A stretch of 64,000 bases of DNA, taken from IMG/VR virus record IMGVR_UViG_3300022562_001652, positions 1-64,000 of that record; one strand, given 5' to 3'. The notes under the pieces were generated by a model that did no database searches, had not been told where the DNA came from, and worked only from the letters and a program-made list of their open reading frames with translations. This document shows positions 13,891 to 20,680 of this stretch, in pieces. Numbering within the stretch: the stretch's first letter is position 1; every line of letters starts with the position of its first letter. This DNA is from a virus. Position numbers and translations under genes: made by a program.

Positions 13891-15711
13891 TTAGCTTACG
13901 AGTCCCAAGCGGCCGTGGCTCTCGAGCCACTCGTAGGCGAGCTCGCAGTAGGTCATGCAGTGTGCGAGATGGTCGGGCCCGTTGGAGACGACCACCTCGA
14001 CCACCTCCTTCGTCTGGTCGTCCACCTCGCGCATGGGACGAAGAGCCTTCAAGTGCTGCTTCAAGAGACCACCTTCGTCGAGCCCGTAGGAGGGGAGCCC
14101 GACCGCCCGAGCCTTGATCGATCGCATCATGACCTTCAACCACATGGTGCGGTCGATCAAGACTTGGCTCCCCTCTTCATTCCATACGGGTCGGAACTGC
14201 CGCGTGTTCTTCGGAGCCGGCGAGTAGCGGACGGCGAAGAACTGCGTCCCACTTCCGTCGAAGCGCTTGCGTAGATAGGCGTTTCGATCCTTGCCATAGC
14301 CGTCGTCGGCCATGATCAGATCAGGAGCGAAGGGTGCCAAGTAACGCTCCGCCGCCTTCGCAGACCCTTCCAGCGGATCGCGTGGATCGTCCTCGAAGAC
14401 GTTGATTCCGATGACGTACCGCCTGTCGTTGTAGACGTTCCTGGCCTCCACGACGATCCAGTTCAAATGGCCCCAGTCGATGCCGACCACGACGTCCGTC
14501 CAATCTGAACCACGCTCGTCTAGCAGGTCATGATCGGAGCAGGCCATCTCGTAGTCCATCTCGCTCAGAAGCTCACCTTCGCCGATCGCCGGCAGCCCCA
14601 GGCAGTACTTCATCCAGATGTCGGGCCACTTGTTCTCGATCTTGTCCTGCATGAGGTTGGTAGCCGAGAGCCACGGACACATCAAATGCGACATGTGGTA
14701 TCCACGGATATTCTTCACGTCCGGCTTCCTGGCGACCCAGCGACCCCGGAGACGATCTAGCTTGCCTCTGCACGACTCTAGACGGCACAGGTAGGCGTAG
14801 CTGCCCGGAGGCAGTTCCTTCGTTCCGAGCGGGAAGTCCTTCATCTGGACGACGTTGTCCGGGTACTTGATCTCCTGCTCGAGGCCGCAGCGCATGCAGC
14901 GCACGAGCCACTCCAGCTGGTCCGACAGGCTGAACGTGAGCCCGACGCCACGATCAGGCAAGCTCGGGGTGGAGACCTCACGATAGAGACCGTAGGCCGA
15001 GCTCTTCAGGGATTCCTTGAAGGCTCTCTCGACACCTGGGTTCATCCGATCGCGTTCGTCCAGCGTGATGCCGTCGGCATCGACGCCCTCGCCTAGAGCG
15101 CTTTCCCAAGCAGACCCCATGATCAAGAAGGAGTCTTTGATTCGCTTCGTGAACAGCCCGTCGGGGGCGCCCTTAGGAATTAACCCCCTCATCCGAGGGG
15201 TCTCTTCGAACGTCGGATCGATGCGCGTGGCCACGAACTTCTTCAGGTTCGCTTCTCGAGGGAAGGTGCGGATCCACTTCGTGTTGGGGTGGTTTTCCAG
15301 AAACCAGGTCTCCTCGATGAGACTGAGCTCCGAGACGCCCATCTGACGCGCCTTCATGTACACCTTGTGAGGATGATCATCTCGGAGAGGCTGCATCAGG
15401 AACGGACGGTGACGAAGCAGCCTGCGCTTCAACTCGCGCAGGTACGTCCTCCTGTTCTTACTGCCTTGGCCTGTTTCCTTCCTTAGCTTGGCGATGCTGA
15501 TGTCGGTGAGCTCTCCTGAGTTGTCGAAGATAAGGGGCTTACCGCGCAGCCGGCGGTAGTACATCGCCCAGAACACAGGGTCTTCTCTAGCTAGCGCCGT
15601 GGCAGCCTCACGCAACGAGGCGTCGGGCATTCGCGAGATCAGCTCGCGAATCTGCGCCGTCTTCTCCTGTCTCCTTCGGATCTGTTCTCTCTTATGGCTG
15701 GCGTCGGACAT
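13891..15711 (-). CDS. terL: Terminase large subunit, 606 aa
   Basis: The DNA-packaging motor. The ATPase part shows KARQMGVSE near residue 105, a Walker A variant lacking the usual Gly-Lys-Thr but typical of this group, and GITLDERDRM as Walker B. A Cys pair CMRCG with a later Cys pair suggests a zinc site between domains. The C-terminal nuclease has the RNase H-fold acidic residues in VVGIDWGHLN and MADDGYGKDRN. Length is normal. ATG 15711 lies one base after the small terminase stop; further upstream codons are less likely. Confidence 0.88.
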   Translation of the reverse strand: MSDASHKREQIRRRQEKTAQIRELISRMPDASLREAATALAREDPVFWAMYYRRLRGKPLIFDNSGELTDISIAKLRKETGQGSKNRRTYLRELKRRLLRHRPFLMQPLRDDHPHKVYMKARQMGVSELSLIEETWFLENHPNTKWIRTFPREANLKKFVATRIDPTFEETPRMRGLIPKGAPDGLFTKRIKDSFLIMGSAWESALGEGVDADGITLDERDRMNPGVERAFKESLKSSAYGLYREVSTPSLPDRGVGLTFSLSDQLEWLVRCMRCGLEQEIKYPDNVVQMKDFPLGTKELPPGSYAYLCRLESCRGKLDRLRGRWVARKPDVKNIRGYHMSHLMCPWLSATNLMQDKIENKWPDIWMKYCLGLPAIGEGELLSEMDYEMACSDHDLLDERGSDWTDVVVGIDWGHLNWIVVEARNVYNDRRYVIGINVFEDDPRDPLEGSAKAAERYLAPFAPDLIMADDGYGKDRNAYLRKRFDGSGTQFFAVRYSPAPKNTRQFRPVWNEEGSQVLIDRTMWLKVMMRSIKARAVGLPSYGLDEGGLLKQHLKALRPMREVDDQTKEVVEVVVSNGPDHLAHCMTYCELAYEWLESHGRLGLVS

Positions 15712-15712
15712 A

Positions 15713-16354
15713 TCACTTCTTCTTCCCCTCCTCCAACGCTCGGTCTTCCTCGTCCATGACATCCATCGCTTCTGGAGCATCGAGGAGGGCTTGCTGAAGC
15801 ACGGACGAGAATACGGTACCCACGTCTGTACCTTCCACCCCCGTCACGTCTATGACGCCTTGCTCGAGACGCGTCATGAGGAAGGCCTTCACGCTGATCT
15901 CGTGGCTCGTCTTGTGGTTCACTCCGAGGTTGCCGACGACGGACACCTCGCTCCGCTTGACGTCGTCTCCGAAGTCCACCCGCTCCTCAGCCCGCCATTT
16001 CCGAAACTGGTCCGCCCACGCAGCAGCCCGTGCAGAAGCTCCACGATCCTCAGGATCCTGCACCAGCTTCCGATGAGCTCGTTCCAGCTGAGCAGCGGCA
16101 GCGTCTGCGAAGTGAGTCGTCTGCTTGAGGCGCCTGATCCGGGTCTCTTCTACATGATTCCCAAGCAGCTCAGATAACCTCTGCCTGAACTCGTCGTGGC
16201 GGCTCCACGCCACGACGGTCTCCATGTGACGGCTCAGAGTCTGCGCGACCCGCCTCTTGCTCATGCCGGTGAAGAGGAGGTTCAGAGCCTTCTCCCTGTC
16301 GGGATCCTTGTCCCACCAGGTCAGCTCCTTCTTCACGATCGCTTTCTTTTTCAC
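15713..16354 (-). CDS. terS: Probable terminase small subunit, 213 aa
   Basis: Sits immediately upstream of the large terminase with one-base spacing. Residues 20-60 form a helix-turn-helix (LFTGMSKRRVAQTLSRHMET) followed by helices, the layout of phage small terminases that recognise DNA and regulate the motor. The C-terminal part is acidic with DVMDEEDRALEEGKKK, plausible for contact with TerL. Assignment rests on position and HTH, not on a family-specific motif. Confidence 0.7.
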   Translation of the reverse strand: MKKKAIVKKELTWWDKDPDREKALNLLFTGMSKRRVAQTLSRHMETVVAWSRHDEFRQRLSELLGNHVEETRIRRLKQTTHFADAAAAQLERAHRKLVQDPEDRGASARAAAWADQFRKWRAEERVDFGDDVKRSEVSVVGNLGVNHKTSHEISVKAFLMTRLEQGVIDVTGVEGTDVGTVFSSVLQQALLDAPEAMDVMDEEDRALEEGKKK

Positions 16355-16593
16355 AGGAAACCCCGCTGCGAGAGAAGCTTGAGAAACGCATCCCGCTCTT
16401 CCAAGTTCATTCGAAGAAAGCGCCTATAGGCACCCGAGACGCGTCGTTCGGCCACGTGGCCGAGCTGCCGGGCCCAGAGCATGACCGTGTTCCGATGTAG
16501 ACCAAGCTCGCGTGCCACGTACGCCTGTGGGTAGCCGTGGCCAAGCATTCGCCGAGCCTCTTCGTACTCCCGCCTCTTCTTCACACCGATCAT
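16351..16593 (-). CDS. HTH protein, 80 aa
   Basis: ATG 16593 (a TTG precedes it) encodes a compact HTH: ARRMLGHGYPQAYVARELGL then HRNTVMLWARQLG, a transposase/terminase-type helix-turn-helix. Its stop overlaps the next ATG, so it is cotranslated with the small terminase. It may be an additional DNA-recognition subunit for packaging or a regulator of the operon. No clear Shine-Dalgarno site is visible. Confidence 0.7.
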   Translation of the reverse strand: MIGVKKRREYEEARRMLGHGYPQAYVARELGLHRNTVMLWARQLGHVAERRVSGAYRRFLRMNLEERDAFLKLLSQRGFL

Positions 16594-16946
16594 CAACTAG
16601 CACAGGATAACTGCCGAAAACGATCGGATCAAGCTCATGGACCCACAGGTTCTACGATCAGTGATTCTCAGGCCCTGTGAGATTAGGTTCTCCTGTTCCG
16701 AGAACCGATCAGTCGGAGGACCACGGATCACACTACACAGATCACCTAGGGAATAAGAAAAAGTTGCTGTCTGGATAATTTCCTGGTAGAAATCTTCTTG
16801 CGGCAGAACCGGGGGCGTCGGGTCACGAGACCCTTTCCCCACCAAGGGATGAGCTGAGTAGAAAGACACGTCCGAGAAGGTTCTCCCCCCTCTTCCCTTT
16901 TTAGACGTGACTCCTCAGCGACTCCCCGACGTCCCTGGCTTCTAGC
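16594..16946. other. 350-bp non-coding region with inverted repeats
   Basis: No convincing gene on either strand; a 90-codon minus frame is open but its composition is unlike protein. A perfect hairpin GGTTCTC-CTGTTCC-GAGAACC lies at 16686-16706, and TCTCA...TGAGA flanks GGCCCTG just upstream (about 16665-16681). The region lies in front of the terminase operon and next to tRNA-like genes, so it may hold a promoter, operator or packaging site. I cannot name a -35/-10 pair with confidence. Confidence 0.5.
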
Positions 16947-17019
16947 GCCGCTCGAGAGACTCGAACTCCCAACCCCCGAGGTCATTACTCTCGGTGCTCT
17001 TCCATTGAGCTAGAACGGC
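16947..17019 (-). tRNA. tRNA-like gene with 9-nt anticodon loop
   Basis: Read on the minus strand it has a 7-bp acceptor (GCCGTTC with GAGCGGC, one G-U), TA at 8-9, a 4-bp D stem (GCTC/GAGC), a 5-bp anticodon stem (CCGAG/CTCGG) and a 5-bp T stem around TTCGAGT. The anticodon loop is AGTAATGAC, nine bases instead of seven. If the base after GT is taken as position 34 the anticodon would be AAT, which is odd for bacteria. CCA is not encoded. Isotype not assigned. Confidence 0.6.
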
Positions 17020-17024
17020 AAAAC

Positions 17025-17100
17025 TGGAGCCGAGTCTCGAGTCGAACGAAACCCTCGGGTCGGTAAAGCACCCGTGCTCTCCCACGTGAGCTACCTCGGC
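17025..17100 (-). tRNA. tRNA-like gene with irregular anticodon and T arms
   Basis: Minus-strand 76-mer with encoded CCA. GCCGAG pairs with CTCGGC, the D arm is GCTC/GAGC with TA at 8-9, and TTCGACT forms the T loop. The anticodon stem is CGGGT/ACCCG around the nine-base loop GCTTTACCG. The T stem can make only four good pairs if position 66 is kept. Depending on the placement of U33 the anticodon would be TTA (stop UAA) or TAC (Val). Possibly a decaying or non-standard tRNA. Confidence 0.5.
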
Positions 17101-17109
17101 GTCTATTCC

Positions 17110-17508
17110 CTAACCGGCCTTGGCTACCGCCTCAACGCTGGGCCGTGCGTTCTTGACCGGAATCAGCCATGTACTCAGGAACGCAGCGAGGCCCTTCAGA
17201 GCCTCGGGAGTCTGCACCAGGTGCTTTGCATGGACTCGTCCACGCGAGATGGCGCGCACGGCATAGCGTCGAGTGAGCTGCACTTTCAGCGACAGAAACT
17301 CGGCTTGTTCGTCGATCGTCATCTGACGGCCCTGCTTGATGACAGGCGCCTTGGTCTTCTTGACGAACGTTGGGTACGGCGTTCGATCGTTCATATCGTA
17401 CGGGACCGAACCACACTTTCTACGCGTCGCCTCCTTGATCTCGCGAACACGAATTTCCATCTTCCGCGTCTCTTCTCGCCATCTCTCCCTATCGAAACGG
17501 TGTCTCAT
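17110..17508 (-). CDS. Hypothetical basic protein, 132 aa
   Basis: ATG 17508 has GAGGAGGAGAACG upstream, a strong ribosome binding site. The N-terminal 35 residues are highly charged and helical, and the protein is basic overall. Near the C-terminus is a helix rich in Leu and Ala (EALKGLAAFLSTWLIPVK). No family recognised. It is the gene next to the tRNA-like genes. Confidence 0.7.
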   Translation of the reverse strand: MRHRFDRERWREETRKMEIRVREIKEATRRKCGSVPYDMNDRTPYPTFVKKTKAPVIKQGRQMTIDEQAEFLSLKVQLTRRYAVRAISRGRVHAKHLVQTPEALKGLAAFLSTWLIPVKNARPSVEAVAKAG

Positions 17509-17523
17509 CGTTCTCCTCCTCAG

Positions 17524-17817
17524 TCACCTCAGCAACGGCAAGCCGGCAAGCAGCCTGCGCTTCTCGACACCCCGAACGAGCTCGAGACCTACGGCCATGA
17601 GCTGTCCGGTGTAGAGGCCCTCGTTTTCGATGATTCGATGCAGGCGAAGACCTGCCCCCTCGAGCTCGTCGGCGAGAAGGCGTAGTCTCTCCTCCCCTCG
17701 ACAAGACAAGACCACAGCCCTAGTCCCAGGAGGGACCGAACCACTGACGCTTTCTCCGGCAGCATGGACGACCATGGCGGCCAGGACTCCTATCGGAAGC
17801 TCTCCACGCACGATCAC
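17524..17817 (-). CDS. Pth2-like peptidyl-tRNA hydrolase family protein, 97 aa
   Basis: The sequence VRGELPIGVLAAMVVHAAGE, then a strand RAVVLSCRGEERL, a helix LADELEGAGLRLHRI and finally GLYTGQLMAVGLEL follow the Pth2 (PTRHD) fold: N-terminal strand, helix with VHAA, and a C-terminal TGQ strand. Pth2 enzymes release peptides from stalled tRNA. The canonical catalytic Lys/His set is not fully visible, so activity is uncertain. The GTG start used here has no strong ribosome binding site; the frame stays open for about 14 codons upstream (ending EAYHY) without ATG. Confidence 0.65.
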   Translation of the reverse strand: MIVRGELPIGVLAAMVVHAAGESVSGSVPPGTRAVVLSCRGEERLRLLADELEGAGLRLHRIIENEGLYTGQLMAVGLELVRGVEKRRLLAGLPLLR

Positions 17818-17937
17818 GTAGTGGTAAGCCTCAAACGACTCGGAACGCTCAGCGGCAATGCATGCCTACAAGCTAGCCGTTCGCGAGTCGCGAGCCGTCG
17901 TGCAAGGCCTCATCGCGCATGTGTCCCCTCATCGGAC

Positions 17938-18081
17938 TCATCGGGCTGCCCACCAGACCGTCGCCATAGCCCCTACCATCAAGACGGTGATGACGAGCGT
18001 TCGCCAGTCGAACATAGACACCTTCTTCGGCTTCGGCATCTTTTGAATGTACAAGATACGCCCCATCTTGTTGTTCTTCAT
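17938..18081 (-). CDS. 47-residue single-span membrane protein
   Basis: ATG 18081 overlaps the previous stop (ATGA) and follows GGGAGAGAAGAG. The product starts basic (MKNNKMGRILYIQKMPKPKK) and ends with a hydrophobic helix (TLVITVLMVGAMATVWW), predicting one transmembrane span with the N-terminus inside. Function unknown. The 120 bases that follow, up to the Pth2-like gene, hold no clear gene. Confidence 0.65.
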   Translation of the reverse strand: MKNNKMGRILYIQKMPKPKKVSMFDWRTLVITVLMVGAMATVWWAAR

Positions 18082-18233
18082 CTCTTCTCTCCCGCAGCCT
18101 TCTCCCACTCATCGGCTATGCCCGGCCACGCAGCATACCAATCTACGTCTCTCCACTTCCGCACGCGCATGTACATGCGCCTTGCCTTGATCAGGGACCC
18201 TTTTTGTACAGCTACGCAGTCGACGACACTCAT
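18078..18233 (-). CDS. Hypothetical protein, 51 aa
   Basis: ATG 18233 overlaps the upstream stop and has GGGAGAGGAGAGG before it. The short basic protein contains several Trp and Tyr (RKWRDVDWYAAWPGIADEWE). Its stop overlaps the membrane-protein start. No family recognised. Confidence 0.65.
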   Translation of the reverse strand: MSVVDCVAVQKGSLIKARRMYMRVRKWRDVDWYAAWPGIADEWEKAAGEKR

Positions 18234-18484
18234 CGCCTCTCCTCTCCCAGGAGATATTTCTTGAACTGCTCGGTTGCCTCGTCGCGATCGTGCTTCATGA
18301 AACGGTCGAACGGCACCCACCCCGCCTCGATCGCCACCACGATCATCGACAACGCCAACGAGAGCGCTAGAAACTCTGGAAACGTGTCAGCAAGATAATG
18401 GTTGAGAGTGTCTCCGTTCGTCAGAATCCACGTCCCGGGGCGCCAATCCGACCACTTGCTGTGCCACGGCGGTGCGTCGTTCAT
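18230..18484 (-). CDS. Membrane protein with duplicated C-terminal tail, 84 aa
   Basis: One hydrophobic segment (EFLALSLALSMIVVAIEAGW, residues about 37-58) predicts a membrane span. The tail FMKHDRDEATEQFKKYL matches the end of the neighbouring protein (FMKHGRDEA...LKKYL) in both protein and DNA, so the 3' ends of the two genes arose by duplication. Flanked by ATGA overlaps on both sides. Confidence 0.7.
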   Translation of the reverse strand: MNDAPPWHSKWSDWRPGTWILTNGDTLNHYLADTFPEFLALSLALSMIVVAIEAGWVPFDRFMKHDRDEATEQFKKYLLGEERR

Positions 18485-18783
18485 CTCGGCTCCAGGTATT
18501 TCTTGAGTTGTGCGCGCTCGCGGTCGATCGCCTCGTCGCGACCGTGCTTCATGAAGTGATCGTGGCTCCGCTTCCGCATCCGGGGCTTGTGCCGCTCGAA
18601 GAAGTCGCTGTTGTTCCGATTGATGAGACGTAGGCCGGGAGCTGAGATCACACGCTCAGCCACGCTGCCACACTGTTTGCACGGCCTCTCCGTCGCAGCG
18701 ATCTCCTCCTCTCCCTGTGCTAGGAATTCGAAGCGAAGATTACAGGACGAACACAGAAACTCGATCATGCGAAGAGCCATCAT
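18481..18783 (-). CDS. FmdB-type zinc-ribbon protein, 100 aa
   Basis: Residues 6-50 read IEFLCSSCNLRFEF and later RPCKQCGSVAERVIS, the two Cys-x2-Cys knuckles of the FmdB/CxxC regulatory zinc-ribbon family, usually 60-100 residues long. A basic linker and a tail (FMKHGRDEAIDRERAQLKKY) follow, shared with the next gene. ATG 18783 overlaps the upstream stop; the frame is open further upstream. Confidence 0.75.
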   Translation of the reverse strand: MMALRMIEFLCSSCNLRFEFLAQGEEEIAATERPCKQCGSVAERVISAPGLRLINRNNSDFFERHKPRMRKRSHDHFMKHGRDEAIDRERAQLKKYLEPR

Positions 18784-19082
18784 GTCCTCACTTTCTTCTG
18801 CATCCTCTTCACTATCGAAGCGGGGCACACCTTGTGCTCGAACCAATGTGTCCCTCCTCTCTCCTTCTCAATTCCTTGCCCCGCTTCGATGAACTCTCCA
18901 CATCGAAAGCACCTACCCCTGTGCGTTTCCGCAGAGCGATAGCGAAAGGGACCGAAGAGGGGGTCGTGCGCCTCTTCCCACGCTGTAACGATGATCGGAT
19001 TCTTCCACGCTTCGACCTCAGCGAGCAACTTGCCCACATACTCGCGTAGAAGCTCTGCTGCCAGCGTCTCTACATCTATCAT
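18780..19082 (-). CDS. Hypothetical zinc-binding protein, 100 aa
   Basis: The N-terminal half is an amphipathic helix (ETLAAELLREYVGKLLAEVE). The C-terminal half contains CFRCGEFIEAGQGI and THWFEHKVCP, a C-x2-C...H...C arrangement likely to bind zinc. ATG 19082 has AGAGGTAGGG upstream. Function unknown. Confidence 0.7.
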   Translation of the reverse strand: MIDVETLAAELLREYVGKLLAEVEAWKNPIIVTAWEEAHDPLFGPFRYRSAETHRGRCFRCGEFIEAGQGIEKERGGTHWFEHKVCPASIVKRMQKKVRT

Positions 19083-19120
19083 CTTTCCCTACCTCTTTCG
19101 CAAGAGGCTGAAGAACCCCT

Positions 19121-19309
19121 TTATTCTACACACCTGCAGAACGGAATATAAAGGGTATCACCAACAAACCCCTCTCCTTCAAGAAGCACGCCATGACGCC
19201 ACCCGCAGCGGACTGTTACATGCTGTCTGTGCTCATCGATTTTCCTTTTTTCGGTAACGAACTGATGGGAACCGATCTGCGTCGAACTCATTTCTTTTTC
19301 CTGTGTCAT
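19121..19309 (-). CDS. Hypothetical protein, 62 aa
   Basis: ATG 19309 is preceded by GAGAGGGAGAG. The small protein is polar in its first half and ends with beta-type sequence (GVLLEGEGFVGDTLYIPFC). No family recognised. Confidence 0.6.
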   Translation of the reverse strand: MTQEKEMSSTQIGSHQFVTEKRKIDEHRQHVTVRCGWRHGVLLEGEGFVGDTLYIPFCRCVE

Positions 19310-19325
19310 CTCTCTCCCTCTCTTC

Positions 19326-19766
19326 TTAGAGTTTATCGCGCTTCGCGACGACCTTCAAACCAGGAGCATCTGCGTACCGCTTCTTTATTAGAGCGCACGA
19401 CACCTGAGCATCGTCTTTGTAGACAATCGACGTAAGAGCATCGAGGATCATGCGCGTGAGCTTGTCCACGTCCGGCTTGGCGGTGGGAATGGGAGGAGCG
19501 TCGTCCCGCATGACCTTCGACCTCTTCCCCGTGTAGAAGTGCTTCTTGGGCCGCACGCTGAGGAACGTGAGGTACAGACGTACTGGCCCTTCCGTCATCT
19601 CGTCCCCGTCCATCGCAGCTTCCGCCGCCACGGACACACGAGCCTTCCAGTCTGAGTGCCCTTTGTCGAGGCTCCGCTGGAAACGTCTCCCGTCCTTCCG
19701 AACCCCGGAGATCAGTGTTCCCTTCGGCTTGGCGACCCCGGGAACGAAGAACTCGATCCTCCTCAT
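19326..19766 (-). CDS. rusA: RusA-like Holliday junction resolvase, 146 aa
   Basis: RusA endonucleases cut four-way junctions. The family signature is present: an N-terminal strand with PKG, and IPTAKPDVDKLTRMILDAL followed by IVYKDDAQV, which hold the catalytic Asp residues. Length is typical. ATG 19766 overlaps the stop of the lysyl-oxidase-like gene (ATGA); two in-frame ATGs lie further upstream. It would resolve branched intermediates made by the recombination genes further along the operon. Confidence 0.88.
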   Translation of the reverse strand: MRRIEFFVPGVAKPKGTLISGVRKDGRRFQRSLDKGHSDWKARVSVAAEAAMDGDEMTEGPVRLYLTFLSVRPKKHFYTGKRSKVMRDDAPPIPTAKPDVDKLTRMILDALTSIVYKDDAQVSCALIKKRYADAPGLKVVAKRDKL

Positions 19767-20392
19767 CTTCGAACCCATTCCGTCCTCCACACGTTGTCCT
19801 CCCTCGTCATCTCTCGGTGCAGGCCTTCCGGGTTCAGCTCCACCTCGATGACGTACCTACCAGGATAAACGTCCGTCACGTCGAGCCACTGACAGAGCAA
19901 TTTATGGCCATACACGTCTGCCCACCCTACCGAAATGCCCTGCTCGTCGCACGTATATCGGGCCTCGGAAGTCCCGATCACGCGCTCGTCGTCTCGCAGG
20001 CAGAACGACTGCTTGTGAGTGGAAACCACCTCTTCGCCGTCCTCCTCCCGAAGAAGACGGTAGTCGGCCATGCCTTTGATGTGGACGTGTCCATGCGTCG
20101 GAGAGATCTCACCCAACGTCGGATCGGCGAGAAAGTCGACGGATCCTACGTTAACGATCGCCACGTCGAAGGTGAGGAGCTCGCGGATGCCGAGCTTGGC
20201 GCAGCCTTCGACGTCCACTGACGACCCAGGAAACACTCTGAAGGAGACCAGAGTAGGGGGCGCCATCATCAACGAAGCAGCCGGAACAAGGTTCGGGAGC
20301 TGGGCAGCATCGAACACGGCCGAGGCGTCGGGGAAAGAAACGACCTCGCTCCCCCCGCATGCTGCCAGGAAGATGGGCAGGAGACTACGCAT
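19763..20392 (-). CDS. Lysyl-oxidase-like lipoprotein, 209 aa
   Basis: Lysyl oxidases use copper and a lysine tyrosylquinone made from a Lys and a Tyr to oxidise lysine side chains. Here H100, H102 and H104 (THGHVHIKGM) match the copper triad, K127 (STHKQSFCL) and Y161 (GWADVYGHKLLCQWLDVTDV) match the quinone pair, and QGIS.GW plus the NPEG strand complete the domain. The N-terminus MRSLLPIFLAAC is a lipoprotein signal with lipobox Cys12, so the protein should be anchored in a membrane. It lies between a helical protein and RusA, overlapping both. Known members are animal matrix enzymes and bacterial homologues; a phage role is not known to me. Confidence 0.85.
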   Translation of the reverse strand: MRSLLPIFLAACGGSEVVSFPDASAVFDAAQLPNLVPAASLMMAPPTLVSFRVFPGSSVDVEGCAKLGIRELLTFDVAIVNVGSVDFLADPTLGEISPTHGHVHIKGMADYRLLREEDGEEVVSTHKQSFCLRDDERVIGTSEARYTCDEQGISVGWADVYGHKLLCQWLDVTDVYPGRYVIEVELNPEGLHREMTREDNVWRTEWVRR

Positions 20393-20663
20393 CCGGCAAC
20401 ACGACTCCGTCAGCCAAGGCTATCTTCAGATCGGGATCGGAGAAGAGCTTCTTGTACAGAGCGTCAGGATAGGAATAGGTGACACTTACAGTCATTCTTC
20501 CTTGAAGGTCACGCATCTCCTCCTGCTTGACACTCACGATCTCAATATGATCGACCATGCTATGCAGTGATTCGTCCTCGAGCTGCAAGCGGAGCCAGTT
20601 CTTATGCTCCTCGAGCTGTACCTTCGCGTCCTCGAACATGTCGGCCAGGTTCATCTTCCTCAT
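20385..20663 (-). CDS. Hypothetical protein, 92 aa
   Basis: ATG 20663 follows AAGGAGGGTGC. The first 50 residues form a charged helix (FEDAKVQLEEHKNWLRLQL), the rest alternates strands (DHIEIVSVKQEEM, TVSVTYSYPDAL). The lysyl-oxidase-like start lies within its last 8 bases. No family recognised. Confidence 0.7.
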   Translation of the reverse strand: MRKMNLADMFEDAKVQLEEHKNWLRLQLEDESLHSMVDHIEIVSVKQEEMRDLQGRMTVSVTYSYPDALYKKLFSDPDLKIALADGVVLPDA

Positions 20664-20680
20664 CGCACCCTCCTTTTCCG

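Noticed and set aside
16597-16869. 90-codon minus frame in the non-coding region
   Set aside because: Composition is not protein-like, there is no ribosome binding site and the region holds inverted repeats.
17074-17685. Plus-strand 203-codon frame across the tRNA-adjacent genes
   Set aside because: It is antisense to two minus-strand genes with good start signals and reads through the tRNA-like gene.
17873-18112. 79-codon minus frame overlapping the 47-residue membrane gene
   Set aside because: The other frame gives a protein with a strong ribosome binding site, ATGA coupling and a clear membrane span; this one looks like its shadow.
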